Origin: Ktedonobacteria bacterium
Lineage (GTDB): Bacteria; Chloroflexota; Ktedonobacteria; Ktedonobacterales; JACDGC01
Reading direction: 5' to 3'
Length of the DNA stretch: 64,000 nucleotides
Assembly (NCBI GenBank): GCA_027459785.1
Contig: DAIDGU010000023.1
Location: 1 to 64,000 of the forward strand
The translations under genes were made by a program, and so were the position numbers. The notes beneath the pieces were generated by a model, which was not told the DNA's origin, ran no database searches, and was given only the letters and a program-made list of their open reading frames with translations. This document shows positions 44,998-53,516 of this stretch, piece after piece. Position 1 is the first letter of the stretch. Each line of letters opens with the position of its first letter.

Positions 44998-46374
44998 TTA
45001 TGCCCCCGCGCTGCCCAGCACGGCCAGCACCTCGTTTGCCGCGCGTGCGCCGGATTGCAGTGCGCCATCCATGTAGCCGTTCCAGACCGTCGCCGTCTCG
45101 GTGCCGGCCCAGAAGAGGCACCCGATGGGGGCGCGTAGCGCCGCGCCGAAGGCCGTCCACACGCCCGGCGGCATGTAGCCGCCATAGCAGCCGCGCGTAT
45201 ATTCTTCGCCGGCCCAGAATTGCTCGATGTACTCCGTCGGCTGGGCGGCCTGGTCGCCGAAATACTCCGCCAGTTCGCGTAGCACGGCGGCGCGGCGCTC
45301 GGCGGGATCGCGCACGGACCATGCCCGCGCCTCGTCGCCCTCGACGAAGCCCATCAGCACGCCGGAAGTCCCCGCCTCCGGTGAATTATCGAAGACGGTT
45401 GAGATGACGCCGGTATAGTTCGTCACCTGACCGGAATAGCCCGCGTCGCGCCAGAACGGCGTCGGATACAGGCAGTGGATCTTGTAGACCGTTCCCATCG
45501 GCATGCGCTGCGTCAACTGGTCGCGCAGCGCCGGCAGCACGGGCGCGTAGCGCAAGCGCCCGGCCAGCACGGGGGGCAGCGCAATGATCGTCGCCTGGGC
45601 CACGACGGTCACAGCATCGGCGAATACCCGCACGCCCGCATCGTCGTGCTGGATCGCACGCACGGGCGCGTTCAAGATGACCCGTTCGCCCAGCGCCGCC
45701 GCCATGCGATTAGCGATCGCCTGCGCTCCCGCATGAAAGCGACGTTCCTGCGCGCCGCGCTGCACGCTGACTAACTCGTTCAGGCTGCCGCCGGAATGGG
45801 CGTAGAAGAGGAAGTGTAGCAGCGACAGATCGCGCGGTTCGGCGCAGAAGACGGCGCGCACGGCGATGGTGAGCAGTTCGCGCGCTCCCCGGCTCGTGAC
45901 GTTCGCGCTGATCCAGGTCGCCAGCGTTTGGCTATCCCATTCCGCCACCTGGGGGGCCGTCCAGGGTGCATCCAACGGCACATCATGGGCCATCATGTTG
46001 AGGGTGAGCATCGTCTGCACCACCGCCATCGTCACGGCGGGATCGATCAGTGGAATCGCGCCCGAATAGGTGTGCCGCGCGCCGTCGATGTACTGGATAT
46101 TCTGGCCGGTGTCATAGGTCGGGAAGGTCGTCACGCCCAGTTCGTCGGCCAGCGCGCCCAGCCGCCGCTGTGAGGGACCGATCCACTGCCCGCCCAGGTC
46201 GATCACGGTGCCGTCGTGCGCCTGGATGCTATACGTGCGCCCGCCCACGCGGTCCCGCGCTTCCAGCACGATCACGTCCACACCTACGGCGCGCAGGTGC
46301 CGCGCGGCCATCAGCCCGGCCAGTCCCGCGCCCACCACCACGACCTGCGCCTGTCGCTCTGCTGCCTGCACCAT
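44998..46374 (-). CDS. Flavin-containing amine oxidase
   Basis: A 458-residue monoamine oxidase-like flavoprotein. It starts VVVVGAGLAGLMAARHLRAV and VIVLEARDRVGGRTYS, continues IDLGGQWIGPSQRRL, and ends with GCLFWAGTETATVWNGYMDG, the second FAD region. SGRATT/TRGCYGGYMPPGVW also match the family. It would oxidise an amine to an imine and release hydrogen peroxide; the substrate is unknown. There is no signal peptide. ATG 46374 has GGGAGGGG upstream and is preferred to 46455. Confidence 0.9.
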   Translation of the reverse strand: MVQAAERQAQVVVVGAGLAGLMAARHLRAVGVDVIVLEARDRVGGRTYSIQAHDGTVIDLGGQWIGPSQRRLGALADELGVTTFPTYDTGQNIQYIDGARHTYSGAIPLIDPAVTMAVVQTMLTLNMMAHDVPLDAPWTAPQVAEWDSQTLATWISANVTSRGARELLTIAVRAVFCAEPRDLSLLHFLFYAHSGGSLNELVSVQRGAQERRFHAGAQAIANRMAAALGERVILNAPVRAIQHDDAGVRVFADAVTVVAQATIIALPPVLAGRLRYAPVLPALRDQLTQRMPMGTVYKIHCLYPTPFWRDAGYSGQVTNYTGVISTVFDNSPEAGTSGVLMGFVEGDEARAWSVRDPAERRAAVLRELAEYFGDQAAQPTEYIEQFWAGEEYTRGCYGGYMPPGVWTAFGAALRAPIGCLFWAGTETATVWNGYMDGALQSGARAANEVLAVLGSAGA

Positions 46375-46460
46375 CGCCGCCCCTCCCGCTTGTGCTTGAG
46401 ATGCACACAGCATACCACGCACATTGCGCATCAATGCCAACGTGGCAGGCGACACGTTGC

Positions 46461-46919
46461 TCAGACCTCTTTTGTAACACGCAACCGCTCAGCGAGGAGT
46501 TGGGCGAGTTTGGCTGGGATATCCGCCTCGTCCACAGGGGAATACACACTCACTTTGAGATCTGGTGCGTCAAACACCTGAAACGTGAGATGGTCAAACA
46601 CGAGATAGCCGGCTAGTGGATGATTGATCGTCTTATGGCCTTCTGGCACACCGAGTACCTCATGATCGGGCCACCAAGCCCGAAATTCCGGGCTACATTG
46701 CAGCAGATCATTGATCAACTCGGTCAGCTGGGGATCACCCAAATAGCGGCCACAACTGGCACGGAATCGGGCCAAAACCCGTCGCGCCTGGCCTTCCCAA
46801 TCGACCAGCAATTGCCGATGGGCTGGTGAAGTGAAGATTCGCCAGACGGCATTGCGTTCATGGGCGGTCATCAGGGTATTATTCCCACCGCTGGGACCAG
46901 CGTCACCAACCAGGACTAG
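46461..46919 (-). pseudogene. MmyB-type regulator relic lacking its HTH domain
   Basis: The frame encodes ERNAVWRIFTSPAHRQLLVD, WEGQARRVLARFRASCGRYL, DPQLTELINDLL, SPEFRAWWPDHEV and HPLAGYLVFDHLTF, which is the ligand-binding domain of MmyB-like regulators. The N-terminal Xre helix-turn-helix domain (about 100 residues) is missing; upstream sequence is the nuoB promoter. No start codon with a ribosome-binding site is apparent. The remnant is probably not functional as a regulator. Confidence 0.75.
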
Positions 46920-46923
46920 CCCC

Positions 46924-46952
46924 CTGCAATCCCGCTTGGCGCGTGGTATAAT
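46924..46952 (+). promoter_or_regulatory. Promoter of the nuoB operon
   Basis: CTGCAA (46924-46929), a 17-bp spacer and a perfect TATAAT (46947-46952), 46 bases before ATG 46998. The -35 is weak. Confidence 0.6.
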
Positions 46953-46997
46953 CAGGATGAAGTACCAATGGAACATTTACCCAAGGAGCAATCCCTT

Positions 46998-47558
46998 ATG
47001 GCCGCGCAACCACAACCGGGCAAGAAAAGCGGGTTTATCCGCCCGCAGACGCCCGCAGAGTATATCGCCGGGCAGCAAGAGGCGCAGGTTGTCATGACGA
47101 ACCTGGCCGACATGTTGACCTGGGCGCAGAACTGGGCGAGGAGCCGGTCGATCTGGCCGCTGGGCTATGGCCTGGCGTGCTGTGCCATCGAGATGATGGC
47201 GACGGCACAGTCACATTACGATCTCTCGCGCTGGGGATCAGAGGTCTTCCGCTCCAGCCCGCGCCAGTCGGACCTGATGATCGTCGCTGGCACGGTCTGC
47301 GTCAAGATGGCACCGCGCCTGATTCGCCTGTATGAGCAGATGCCTGATCCCAAGTGGGTGCTGTCGATGGGCCAGTGCGCCAATTCAGGCGGCGAGTTTT
47401 ACGACAGCTACTATACGGTGCAGGGCGTCGATACCCTGGTGCCGGTCGATGTCTACGTCCCTGGTTGCCCGCCGCGCCCCGAACAACTGATCGAGGGCAT
47501 TTTGAAACTGCGCGAGAAGATCGAGAAGCAGGGCTTGAAGATCAAAGGGGAGGCCTAA
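46998..47558 (+). CDS. nuoB: NuoB-like [4Fe-4S] subunit
   Basis: A 186-residue NADH:quinone oxidoreductase B-type subunit. The N2-cluster ligands are visible: C61-C62 ([10 protein letters not shown]), C127 ([10 protein letters not shown]) and C157 ([11 protein letters not shown]). An additional Cys, C101, lies in GTVCVKM where complex I proteins mostly have Thr. ATG 46998 has AAGGAG upstream. It is the first gene of a four-gene operon, but nuoA, C, D, H and the antiporter-like subunits are missing from the window, so it is not part of a standard complex I locus here. It probably provides an iron-sulfur relay in a smaller complex. Confidence 0.9.
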   Translation: MAAQPQPGKKSGFIRPQTPAEYIAGQQEAQVVMTNLADMLTWAQNWARSRSIWPLGYGLACCAIEMMATAQSHYDLSRWGSEVFRSSPRQSDLMIVAGTVCVKMAPRLIRLYEQMPDPKWVLSMGQCANSGGEFYDSYYTVQGVDTLVPVDVYVPGCPPRPEQLIEGILKLREKIEKQGLKIKGEA

Positions 47559-47562
47559 CGCG

Positions 47563-48249
47563 ATGCGCGGCGTCTTACAAGGCATGGGCCTGACCCTGAG
47601 CCATCTCGGTCGCCCCAAAGTCACGCGGATGTATCCCTATGAGAAGCCGAAGTTGCCGGCACGCAGCCGAGGCTTGATCGAACTCATCGAAGAAGACGGC
47701 CAGGCGACGCCCTTCAATCTGAAGTGCGAAGCCTGTTTGCTGTGCGAGAAAGCCTGTCCGCCACGCGCGATCACCATTGAGTATCGTCCGACACACCGCT
47801 TCCGCAAGCGCCCGTACTTTTCGGAGCGCGCGAAGGCCGGCTTTTACACGCCGCGCATTTCAGAATACGCGGTGAACTATCCCAACCGCCCCCAGGCCGC
47901 TGTCGTGCAGACGCCGACCAGCGTGGAGTTGGAGCAGCCGGTCGATCTCAGCCAGGTGGACGCGATCCTCGCCCAAGCGTCGTTAGACGGCTCGGCGCTG
48001 ACAGACATGCTGGATCAGGTGATGATCGCGTATCATGGCATGCCGCTGGCGGTAGCGCGCCATATCGTTGACACGCGCGGCATCGACTTGAGCGATCTGT
48101 TCGGCATCATCACGATGTCGCCCCACTTCAAGCCAGCCAAACCCAAGATCCCGCACGTGTTGCGCGACGATCAGCCGCCACGCGGCCCCTCGGCAGCGAC
48201 GCGTGGCAAGTATGCCGATATCAACCATCGGAGGGGACCGAATGCCTGA
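47563..48249 (+). CDS. NuoI/NuoE-like hybrid subunit
   Basis: A 228-residue protein. The first part resembles NuoI: GLTLSHLGRPKVTRMYPYEK, RSRGLIELI, then one [4Fe-4S] motif CEACLLCEKACPPRAITIEY (near residue 65); NuoI has two such motifs, here the second is missing. Residues about 125-195 resemble the helical N-terminus of NuoE: LDQVMIAYHGMPLAVARHIV and then DLSDLFGIITMSPHF; the [2Fe-2S] thioredoxin-like domain of NuoE is absent. The gene starts 4 bp after nuoB. It may act as an adaptor between NuoB and NuoF. The NuoE part is a resemblance by eye and needs a profile search. Confidence 0.72.
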   Translation: MRGVLQGMGLTLSHLGRPKVTRMYPYEKPKLPARSRGLIELIEEDGQATPFNLKCEACLLCEKACPPRAITIEYRPTHRFRKRPYFSERAKAGFYTPRISEYAVNYPNRPQAAVVQTPTSVELEQPVDLSQVDAILAQASLDGSALTDMLDQVMIAYHGMPLAVARHIVDTRGIDLSDLFGIITMSPHFKPAKPKIPHVLRDDQPPRGPSAATRGKYADINHRRGPNA

Positions 48250-49531
48250 CGGAACTTCCCGCGCGCTCATCCCCACGGCCACGACGCTGGCCGATTACCA
48301 AAAGCAGCGCGGCTTCCAGGCGTATCAGCGCGCCAGCGGCCAGGGCGCGCAGGGCGCGGCGAGCATCTTGGAGGCCGTGCGCCAGGCGAAGCTGCGCGGG
48401 CGCGGCGGCGCGGGCATGCCGACGGCCACGAAGTGGCAGGTGGTACGCGATGCCGTCGCCACACGTGGCGGCCCACCTTATCTCGTCTGCAACGCCTATG
48501 ATGCCGATCTCAAGTCGCTCGTCGCCGCGACGCTGCTCGCCAACCAGCCCTTCCTGGTGCTGGAAGGCATCATGCTGGCGGCGCAAGCCATCGGGGCGCG
48601 CGAAGCTTATCTTTATATGCACTCGACCAACCGCACGGGCTATGCTGCCGTCACCGCCGCCCTCAACGAGGCGCGCAACGGGCGTCTGCTGGGCGACCTC
48701 ACCATCACTGTCGTCGGGGTGGACCTCGGCTTCATGGGCGGGGAGGAAACGACGATGCTGGAAGCGATCAAAGGCCGCCGCCCGATGGCCCAGCAACGCC
48801 CGCCCTACCCGGCGCAGGTGGGGCTGGGCGAGTTACCCACCGCCATCGCCAACCTGGAAACCCTGGTGCAGGTCGTCAACATCGTGCGCGATCCTGCCGC
48901 TTTCGCCAAAAACGGCACGCCGGCCAGCCCTGGCACGAAATACGTCTCGGTCTATGATGTCGCCGGCAACGGAACCCTGCTGGAAGTTCCCTTCGGCACG
49001 ACGGTTGCGGCGATCTTGAAGAACGCGGGCATCACAGTCGGGACGGATACCACACGCGGCGTCGTCGTCGGCGGGCCGGAAGGCGGCGTGCTGCCGCTCA
49101 CGCAACTCACGACAGCGTTCGACTATGAGCCACTGGCGCAATCCGGCACCATCGTTGGCTCCGGCACCATCGAAGTGCTGGGACCGCAGACGTGCATGGT
49201 CGATTGGGCGCGGGAGCGCACCAAGTACCTCACGGAACAGTCCTGCGGCAAGTGCATCCCCTGCCGCACCGGCACCAAGCGCATCGCCGGCACGCTGGCC
49301 GGCATCATGAGCGATGTCGGCGTCAGCAGCGATCTGGATTTGCTCAACGAGTTCGCGGACTACGTGCCGGATGGCTCGCTCTGTGGCTTCGGCTGGCACG
49401 CGACGCATCCGCTGCGTACTGCGCTACGCTACTATCCCGACGATTTCAAACTGCATCTACAAGGGAAATGTCCCACTGGCGCATGCGTGCCGGTGCGATC
49501 ACATCGCTTCGTCACGAAGGGTGTACTCTAG
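48242..49531 (+). CDS. nuoF: NuoF-like NAD(P)H/FMN subunit
   Basis: A 429-residue flavoprotein. RGRGGAGMPTATKW (about 53-66) is the NADH/FMN-binding loop, YLVCNAYDADLKS replaces the usual CNxDEGEPGTFKD, and GFMGGEETTMLEAIKGRRPM follows. The [4Fe-4S] ligands are in SCGKCIPCRTGTKR (about 335-345) with the fourth Cys in GSLCGFG (about 380). NADH docking residues of complex I (DEGEP) are changed, so cofactor use may differ. It overlaps the previous gene by 8 bp, with GGAGGGG before ATG 48242. Confidence 0.9.
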   Translation: MPDGTSRALIPTATTLADYQKQRGFQAYQRASGQGAQGAASILEAVRQAKLRGRGGAGMPTATKWQVVRDAVATRGGPPYLVCNAYDADLKSLVAATLLANQPFLVLEGIMLAAQAIGAREAYLYMHSTNRTGYAAVTAALNEARNGRLLGDLTITVVGVDLGFMGGEETTMLEAIKGRRPMAQQRPPYPAQVGLGELPTAIANLETLVQVVNIVRDPAAFAKNGTPASPGTKYVSVYDVAGNGTLLEVPFGTTVAAILKNAGITVGTDTTRGVVVGGPEGGVLPLTQLTTAFDYEPLAQSGTIVGSGTIEVLGPQTCMVDWARERTKYLTEQSCGKCIPCRTGTKRIAGTLAGIMSDVGVSSDLDLLNEFADYVPDGSLCGFGWHATHPLRTALRYYPDDFKLHLQGKCPTGACVPVRSHRFVTKGVL

Positions 49532-49542
49532 AGGGGATTCGC

Positions 49543-51966
49543 ATGGCAACCATTGTACGTGAGCGACCGGGGACCGGTTCGGGCGACAGCTTCGAGCGCG
49601 ACGACCACGGCCAGCCAAGTTTCACCTTCACCATCGACGGCCAGACCGTCGAAGCCCACGAGGGGCAAACCATCCTCAGCGCCGCCATCGCGCACGGCAT
49701 TCTGGATATCCCGAACCTGTGCAATGATGAGAAGCTGGACCCCACCTCGGCCTGTCGCATGTGCCTGGTGGAGATCGCTGGCGAGGGACGCCCGTTGCCT
49801 TCGTGCAACACGCCCGCCGCGCCCGGCTTGCAGGTGACGACCAAAACCAAAAAACTCACCCACATTCGGCGCACGAATCTGGAGATGATCCTGTCGGATC
49901 ACAATGCCTATTGCCAGCCGCCCTGCCAGATCGGCTGCCCGACGCACATCGACATCCCCGGCTACCTGGAACTGATCGCCGCCGGCCAGAACCGTGAAGC
50001 GGCCCGCCTGGTGAAAGAAGTGTTGCCGTTCCCGTATATGCTGGGCCTGGTCTGTCCCGCGCCGTGCCAGGAAAAGTGTCGCCGGGCGCTGGTGGACGAA
50101 GAGATCGCTATCTGCCGCATGCACGGTTTCGCCGCCGAGCAGTGCATCGATGATCCGCCGACGCCGTGGCCGCAAGAAGCGCCGACCGGCAAAAAAGTGG
50201 CCGTCATCGGTGCCGGTCCCGCCGGTCTGACCGCCGCGTATTACCTGGCACTCAAAGGCCACAGCGTCAAGGTCATCGACATGATGCCCCAACCCGGCGG
50301 TATGACGCGCTATGGCATTCCCGAATATCGTTTCCAGAAAGACATGCTCGACAAAGAGTTGGATGGCGTGTGGAACCTGGGCGTCGAATATCAGGGCTAT
50401 GCCAAGCTGGGCAAAGACTACACGCTGGATGATCTGTTCGCTGCCGGCTATGATGCCGTTTTCCTGGGCATCGGCGCGTGGACCTCGAACCCGATCACCT
50501 TCGTCGATAACACCGAAGCCTCGCCGGAAGACACCCCCGGCCTGATCAATGCCATCTCGTACCTGATGGATAAGACGCAGGGCATGCCGGTGCCGGTCGA
50601 TCCCGGTACCGAAGTGGTGGTGCTGGGCGGCGGCTTCACCACCTTCGACTGCACCCGCACCTCCGTGCGCCTGGGCGCGAAAGTCTACACGGCCTATCGC
50701 CGTGGCCGCGCGGAGATGACGGCCACGCCCGAAGAGGTCGAGGACGGCGAAGCAGAGGGCGCGACGCTGAAGCTCTTCTCCGCGCCGACCAAGCTGATCA
50801 GCGAGGGCGACAAGCTCACCGGCATCGAGTTGGTTAAGATGAAGCTGGGCGAACCGGATAGTTCCGGTCGCCGACGCCCCATCGTCGATCCCGGCACAGA
50901 ATACACGATCCCTTGCAACACGGTCATCCCCGCCTTTGGCCAGAAGCCGGATGTGTCGTACTTCCCGACGCACGTGCAGGGCGTGAAGACGAGCAAGTGG
51001 AGTACCGTCGTAACCGATCCGTGGAACTTCATGACGGATCGCCCCGGTGTCTTTTCCGGCGGCGACTGCCAGATGGGCGCGAAGACGGTCATCGAATGCG
51101 TGGCCCAGGGCAAGCTGGCCGCTCGCGCCATCGACGGCTACCTGAAGGGCGAGGACATGGCTGCCATCAGCCAGCGCCTGGAAGCCGAGGAGCGCAAGCC
51201 GGATCTGATCTCGATTGTCCCCTACAAGCCGGTCGAGCCAAAGGTGAAGATGCCGATGCTGCCCTACGAGGATCGCAAGCGCAACTTCAAACTGATCGAG
51301 ATGGGCTATACCCCGGAACAGGCGCAGCGCGAATCCGCGCGCTGCCTGCAATGTGCCTGCCCCGCCGCCGGCCAGTGCGACTTGCAGATGTACAGCATCG
51401 AATATGGCCTGACGGACAATCGCTTCCACGATGGCGAGCCGAACGACTTCCACGACTATGAGGTGGATATCTCGCACTCGTTCATCCTGCGCGACCCGAA
51501 TAAGTGCATCAACTGCACGCAGTGCGTGCGCGTCTGCCACGATGTGATCGGCCCGAACTGTTACGGCATGTTCGGCAAGGGCTTCGACACCATCGTCTCC
51601 ACGCCTTTCAACGTCAGCCTGCACGAGACGGACTGTGTCTCCTGCGGCGCGTGCGTGCAGGTCTGCCCGACCGGTTCGCTGATGATGGCCGAGCGTGAGT
51701 TGGTGAAGTACGACTTCGCGCTGGATCGATGCATCTTCTGCGGCGACTGCGTGGAAGTCTGCCCTCACGGCGCGCTGGGCGAGACGCCGAACTTCGAGCT
51801 GTCGTTCTATAACCGCGTCGGCAACGGCGTGACGCTGCACATGGACGACCTGGCCCGCGCGCCGGACTATCTGGTCGATCAGCGCGTGCCGCGCCGCAAG
51901 GGCGACGTTCCCGGCGGCACCAACCCGCTCATCCGCCCGCTCCCCGCGCGGCGGATACGGGAGTGA
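49543..51966 (+). CDS. NuoG/GltD-like multidomain iron-sulfur flavoprotein
   Basis: An 807-residue protein in three parts. Residues about 25-100 are a [2Fe-2S] ferredoxin (C60, C71, C74, C88). Residues about 115-640 are a GltD/SfrA-like NAD(P)H oxidoreductase with CQPPCQIGCP and CPAPCQEKC clusters, FAD motif VAVIGAGPAGLTAAYYLALK and pyridine-nucleotide motif VVVLGGGFTTFDCTRT. The C-terminal part has ferredoxin motifs CINCTQCVRVCHDV, CVSCGACVQVCPTG and CIFCGDCVEVCPHG. It can thus carry many clusters plus FAD. AGAGGGG precedes ATG 49543, 11 bp after nuoF. Such proteins are partners of NuoF in NADPH:ferredoxin/NADH transfer, including bifurcating Nfn/Stn-type enzymes. Confidence 0.92.
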   Translation: MATIVRERPGTGSGDSFERDDHGQPSFTFTIDGQTVEAHEGQTILSAAIAHGILDIPNLCNDEKLDPTSACRMCLVEIAGEGRPLPSCNTPAAPGLQVTTKTKKLTHIRRTNLEMILSDHNAYCQPPCQIGCPTHIDIPGYLELIAAGQNREAARLVKEVLPFPYMLGLVCPAPCQEKCRRALVDEEIAICRMHGFAAEQCIDDPPTPWPQEAPTGKKVAVIGAGPAGLTAAYYLALKGHSVKVIDMMPQPGGMTRYGIPEYRFQKDMLDKELDGVWNLGVEYQGYAKLGKDYTLDDLFAAGYDAVFLGIGAWTSNPITFVDNTEASPEDTPGLINAISYLMDKTQGMPVPVDPGTEVVVLGGGFTTFDCTRTSVRLGAKVYTAYRRGRAEMTATPEEVEDGEAEGATLKLFSAPTKLISEGDKLTGIELVKMKLGEPDSSGRRRPIVDPGTEYTIPCNTVIPAFGQKPDVSYFPTHVQGVKTSKWSTVVTDPWNFMTDRPGVFSGGDCQMGAKTVIECVAQGKLAARAIDGYLKGEDMAAISQRLEAEERKPDLISIVPYKPVEPKVKMPMLPYEDRKRNFKLIEMGYTPEQAQRESARCLQCACPAAGQCDLQMYSIEYGLTDNRFHDGEPNDFHDYEVDISHSFILRDPNKCINCTQCVRVCHDVIGPNCYGMFGKGFDTIVSTPFNVSLHETDCVSCGACVQVCPTGSLMMAERELVKYDFALDRCIFCGDCVEVCPHGALGETPNFELSFYNRVGNGVTLHMDDLARAPDYLVDQRVPRRKGDVPGGTNPLIRPLPARRIRE

Positions 51967-52040
51967 GGCGAGCGGCAAGGTGACGGAATGGGTGGGTGCA
52001 TGACGCCCGCCCATCTCTTGCTCATAGAGAGGAGTTGCTG

Positions 52041-52247
52041 ATGAAGCGGCAATTCACGGAGAGCATCTGGCAAGAAGGCGCGTGGTACATCGCCCAATGC
52101 CTGGAAGTTGATGTCGCCAGCCAGGGTACGAGCGAAGACGAGGCGCTGGCAAATCTGTGCGAGGCACTTGAACTCTACTTCACACCGCCGTTGCCTACAG
52201 CCGTGCCCCACATCCGCGCGCTAGAGGTGGATACGGGTGCCGCTTAA
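52041..52247 (+). CDS. HicB-like antitoxin
   Basis: A 68-residue protein, MKRQFTESIWQEGAWYIAQC followed by LEVDVASQGTSEDEALANL and CEALELYF, the small HicB domain with its partial RNase H fold. It would neutralise a HicA toxin. AGAGGAG precedes the ATG. The usual order is hicA then hicB; here hicB comes first, which is also common. The toxin gene that follows is shortened. Confidence 0.85.
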   Translation: MKRQFTESIWQEGAWYIAQCLEVDVASQGTSEDEALANLCEALELYFTPPLPTAVPHIRALEVDTGAA

Positions 52248-52344
52248 ACCTCTTCCATACTATGAAGTCAAGCGCAAGCTTGAAGCGGCGGGATTCAGCG
52301 AGACAAGCCAACGGGGAAGCCATGTTACATTCAAGCTGGCTTGA
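52237..52344 (+). pseudogene. Truncated HicA toxin
   Basis: GTG 52237 starts a 35-codon frame, MPLKPLPYYEVKRKLEAAGF then SETSQRGSHVTFKLA and stop. It is the N-terminal half of HicA, including the RGSH motif with the catalytic His, but the conserved second half (VPxHxxxELxxGTLRSILR) is missing and not found in the other frames. It overlaps hicB by 11 bp. It is probably inactive, or a very short variant. Confidence 0.7.
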
Positions 52345-52412
52345 GCGTGGGAGAATGGGAAAGTCTGTAACAAGTAGATGAGGGTTTCATTTGTTGAAAA
52401 AGGAGGATAACA

Positions 52413-53516
52413 TTGCGAAAATCGATCACTCTTGCTCGTTCTCAATCTCAACACATCGATCCCTTTCTTCGTGAAAGCGCCCCATACCTGCTGATAACAG
52501 GTGATGCACTGACACAGTTACGCACTCTGCCACCGGCTTCCGTTCATTGTTGCGTCACCAGCCCGCCCTATTGGGCGCAGCGCGCATATGATGGAGGGAA
52601 CGGCCTGGGCAGTGAGCCGCGCTGGCAAGACTATGTCGCGCATCTCGTGGATATATTCCGCGAGGTGCGGCGCGTGCTACGGTCCGACGGCTCGCTCTGG
52701 CTGAATTTAGGCGATACATATGTCAAAAAGAATCTCAGCGGTATTCCCTGGCATGTCGCGTTCGCCTTGCAGGATGACGACTGGCTATTGCGTAATGATA
52801 TTGTGTGGGATAAGATCAAGGGCAATCCCTGCAATGCCAGAGACAAGTTGCGCAACGTTCATGAATATCTGTTTCACTTCGTCGCCAACGAACAGTATTA
52901 CTACGATGTCGATGCCATCCGTAATCCACCTCAAGCGGCGACATATCGCAATGGCAAGCTCGTGACGCCCACCGGCGTCAGCGGCGTGAAATATGAGCGC
53001 CAGATCAAGACGAGCAAGGCGCTTTCAGCGCAAGAGAAATCGGCAGCATTACAGGCGTTGCAGCAGACATTGGCGCGCGTTGCCGCTGGTGAATTGCCTG
53101 ATTTCCGCATGATCATCCGTGGCAGCCAGCGCGCCACACATTCAGATTCGCCAGAGTTTTCAGGTCGGGCGGCGGAACTCGCAGCCAAAGGCTTTTGCAT
53201 CCTCCCCTATCACAAAAATGGAACGAAGCCCGGTGACGTATGGCATATCATCCCCGAAGATCAGTGGCGTAAAGATCACCATTACGCCGTTTTCCCACTG
53301 GAACTTTGCGACTTACCCATCCGCGCGACCTGCCCCCCAGATGGTATCGTGCTTGATCCTTTCGCTGGCACCGGCACAACCTTACTGGGCGCCCTGCAAC
53401 AAGGCAAGCGTGGCATTGGTATCGACACCAGCGCGACCTATCTCGACTTAGCAAAGCAAAGGATCGATGCGTATCTGGCGACGCAACAGGTTGTGCAGGG
53501 AGGCTTGTGGGAATGA
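52413..53516 (+). CDS. Type II DNA methyltransferase, beta class (N4-cytosine type likely)
   Basis: A 367-residue enzyme. Motif IV is VTSPPYWAQRAYDG (SPPY, usual for N4-cytosine methyltransferases) near residue 50. The SAM-binding motif I is at the C-terminal end, LDPFAGTGTTLLGALQQGKR, giving the order IV-target-recognition-I of the beta class. TTG 52413 is the start because AAAGGAGG lies just before it; no ATG fits. The region is visibly lower in GC than the neighbours, and its stop overlaps the endonuclease start (ATGA). This is a complete modification gene for the restriction enzyme that follows. Confidence 0.92.
   Translation: MRKSITLARSQSQHIDPFLRESAPYLLITGDALTQLRTLPPASVHCCVTSPPYWAQRAYDGGNGLGSEPRWQDYVAHLVDIFREVRRVLRSDGSLWLNLGDTYVKKNLSGIPWHVAFALQDDDWLLRNDIVWDKIKGNPCNARDKLRNVHEYLFHFVANEQYYYDVDAIRNPPQAATYRNGKLVTPTGVSGVKYERQIKTSKALSAQEKSAALQALQQTLARVAAGELPDFRMIIRGSQRATHSDSPEFSGRAAELAAKGFCILPYHKNGTKPGDVWHIIPEDQWRKDHHYAVFPLELCDLPIRATCPPDGIVLDPFAGTGTTLLGALQQGKRGIGIDTSATYLDLAKQRIDAYLATQQVVQGGLWE

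Noticed and set aside
46998-51966. Start of a normal 14-gene complex I operon
   Set aside because: No nuoA, C, D, H or J-N genes follow; after the flavoprotein gene come hicB and restriction genes.
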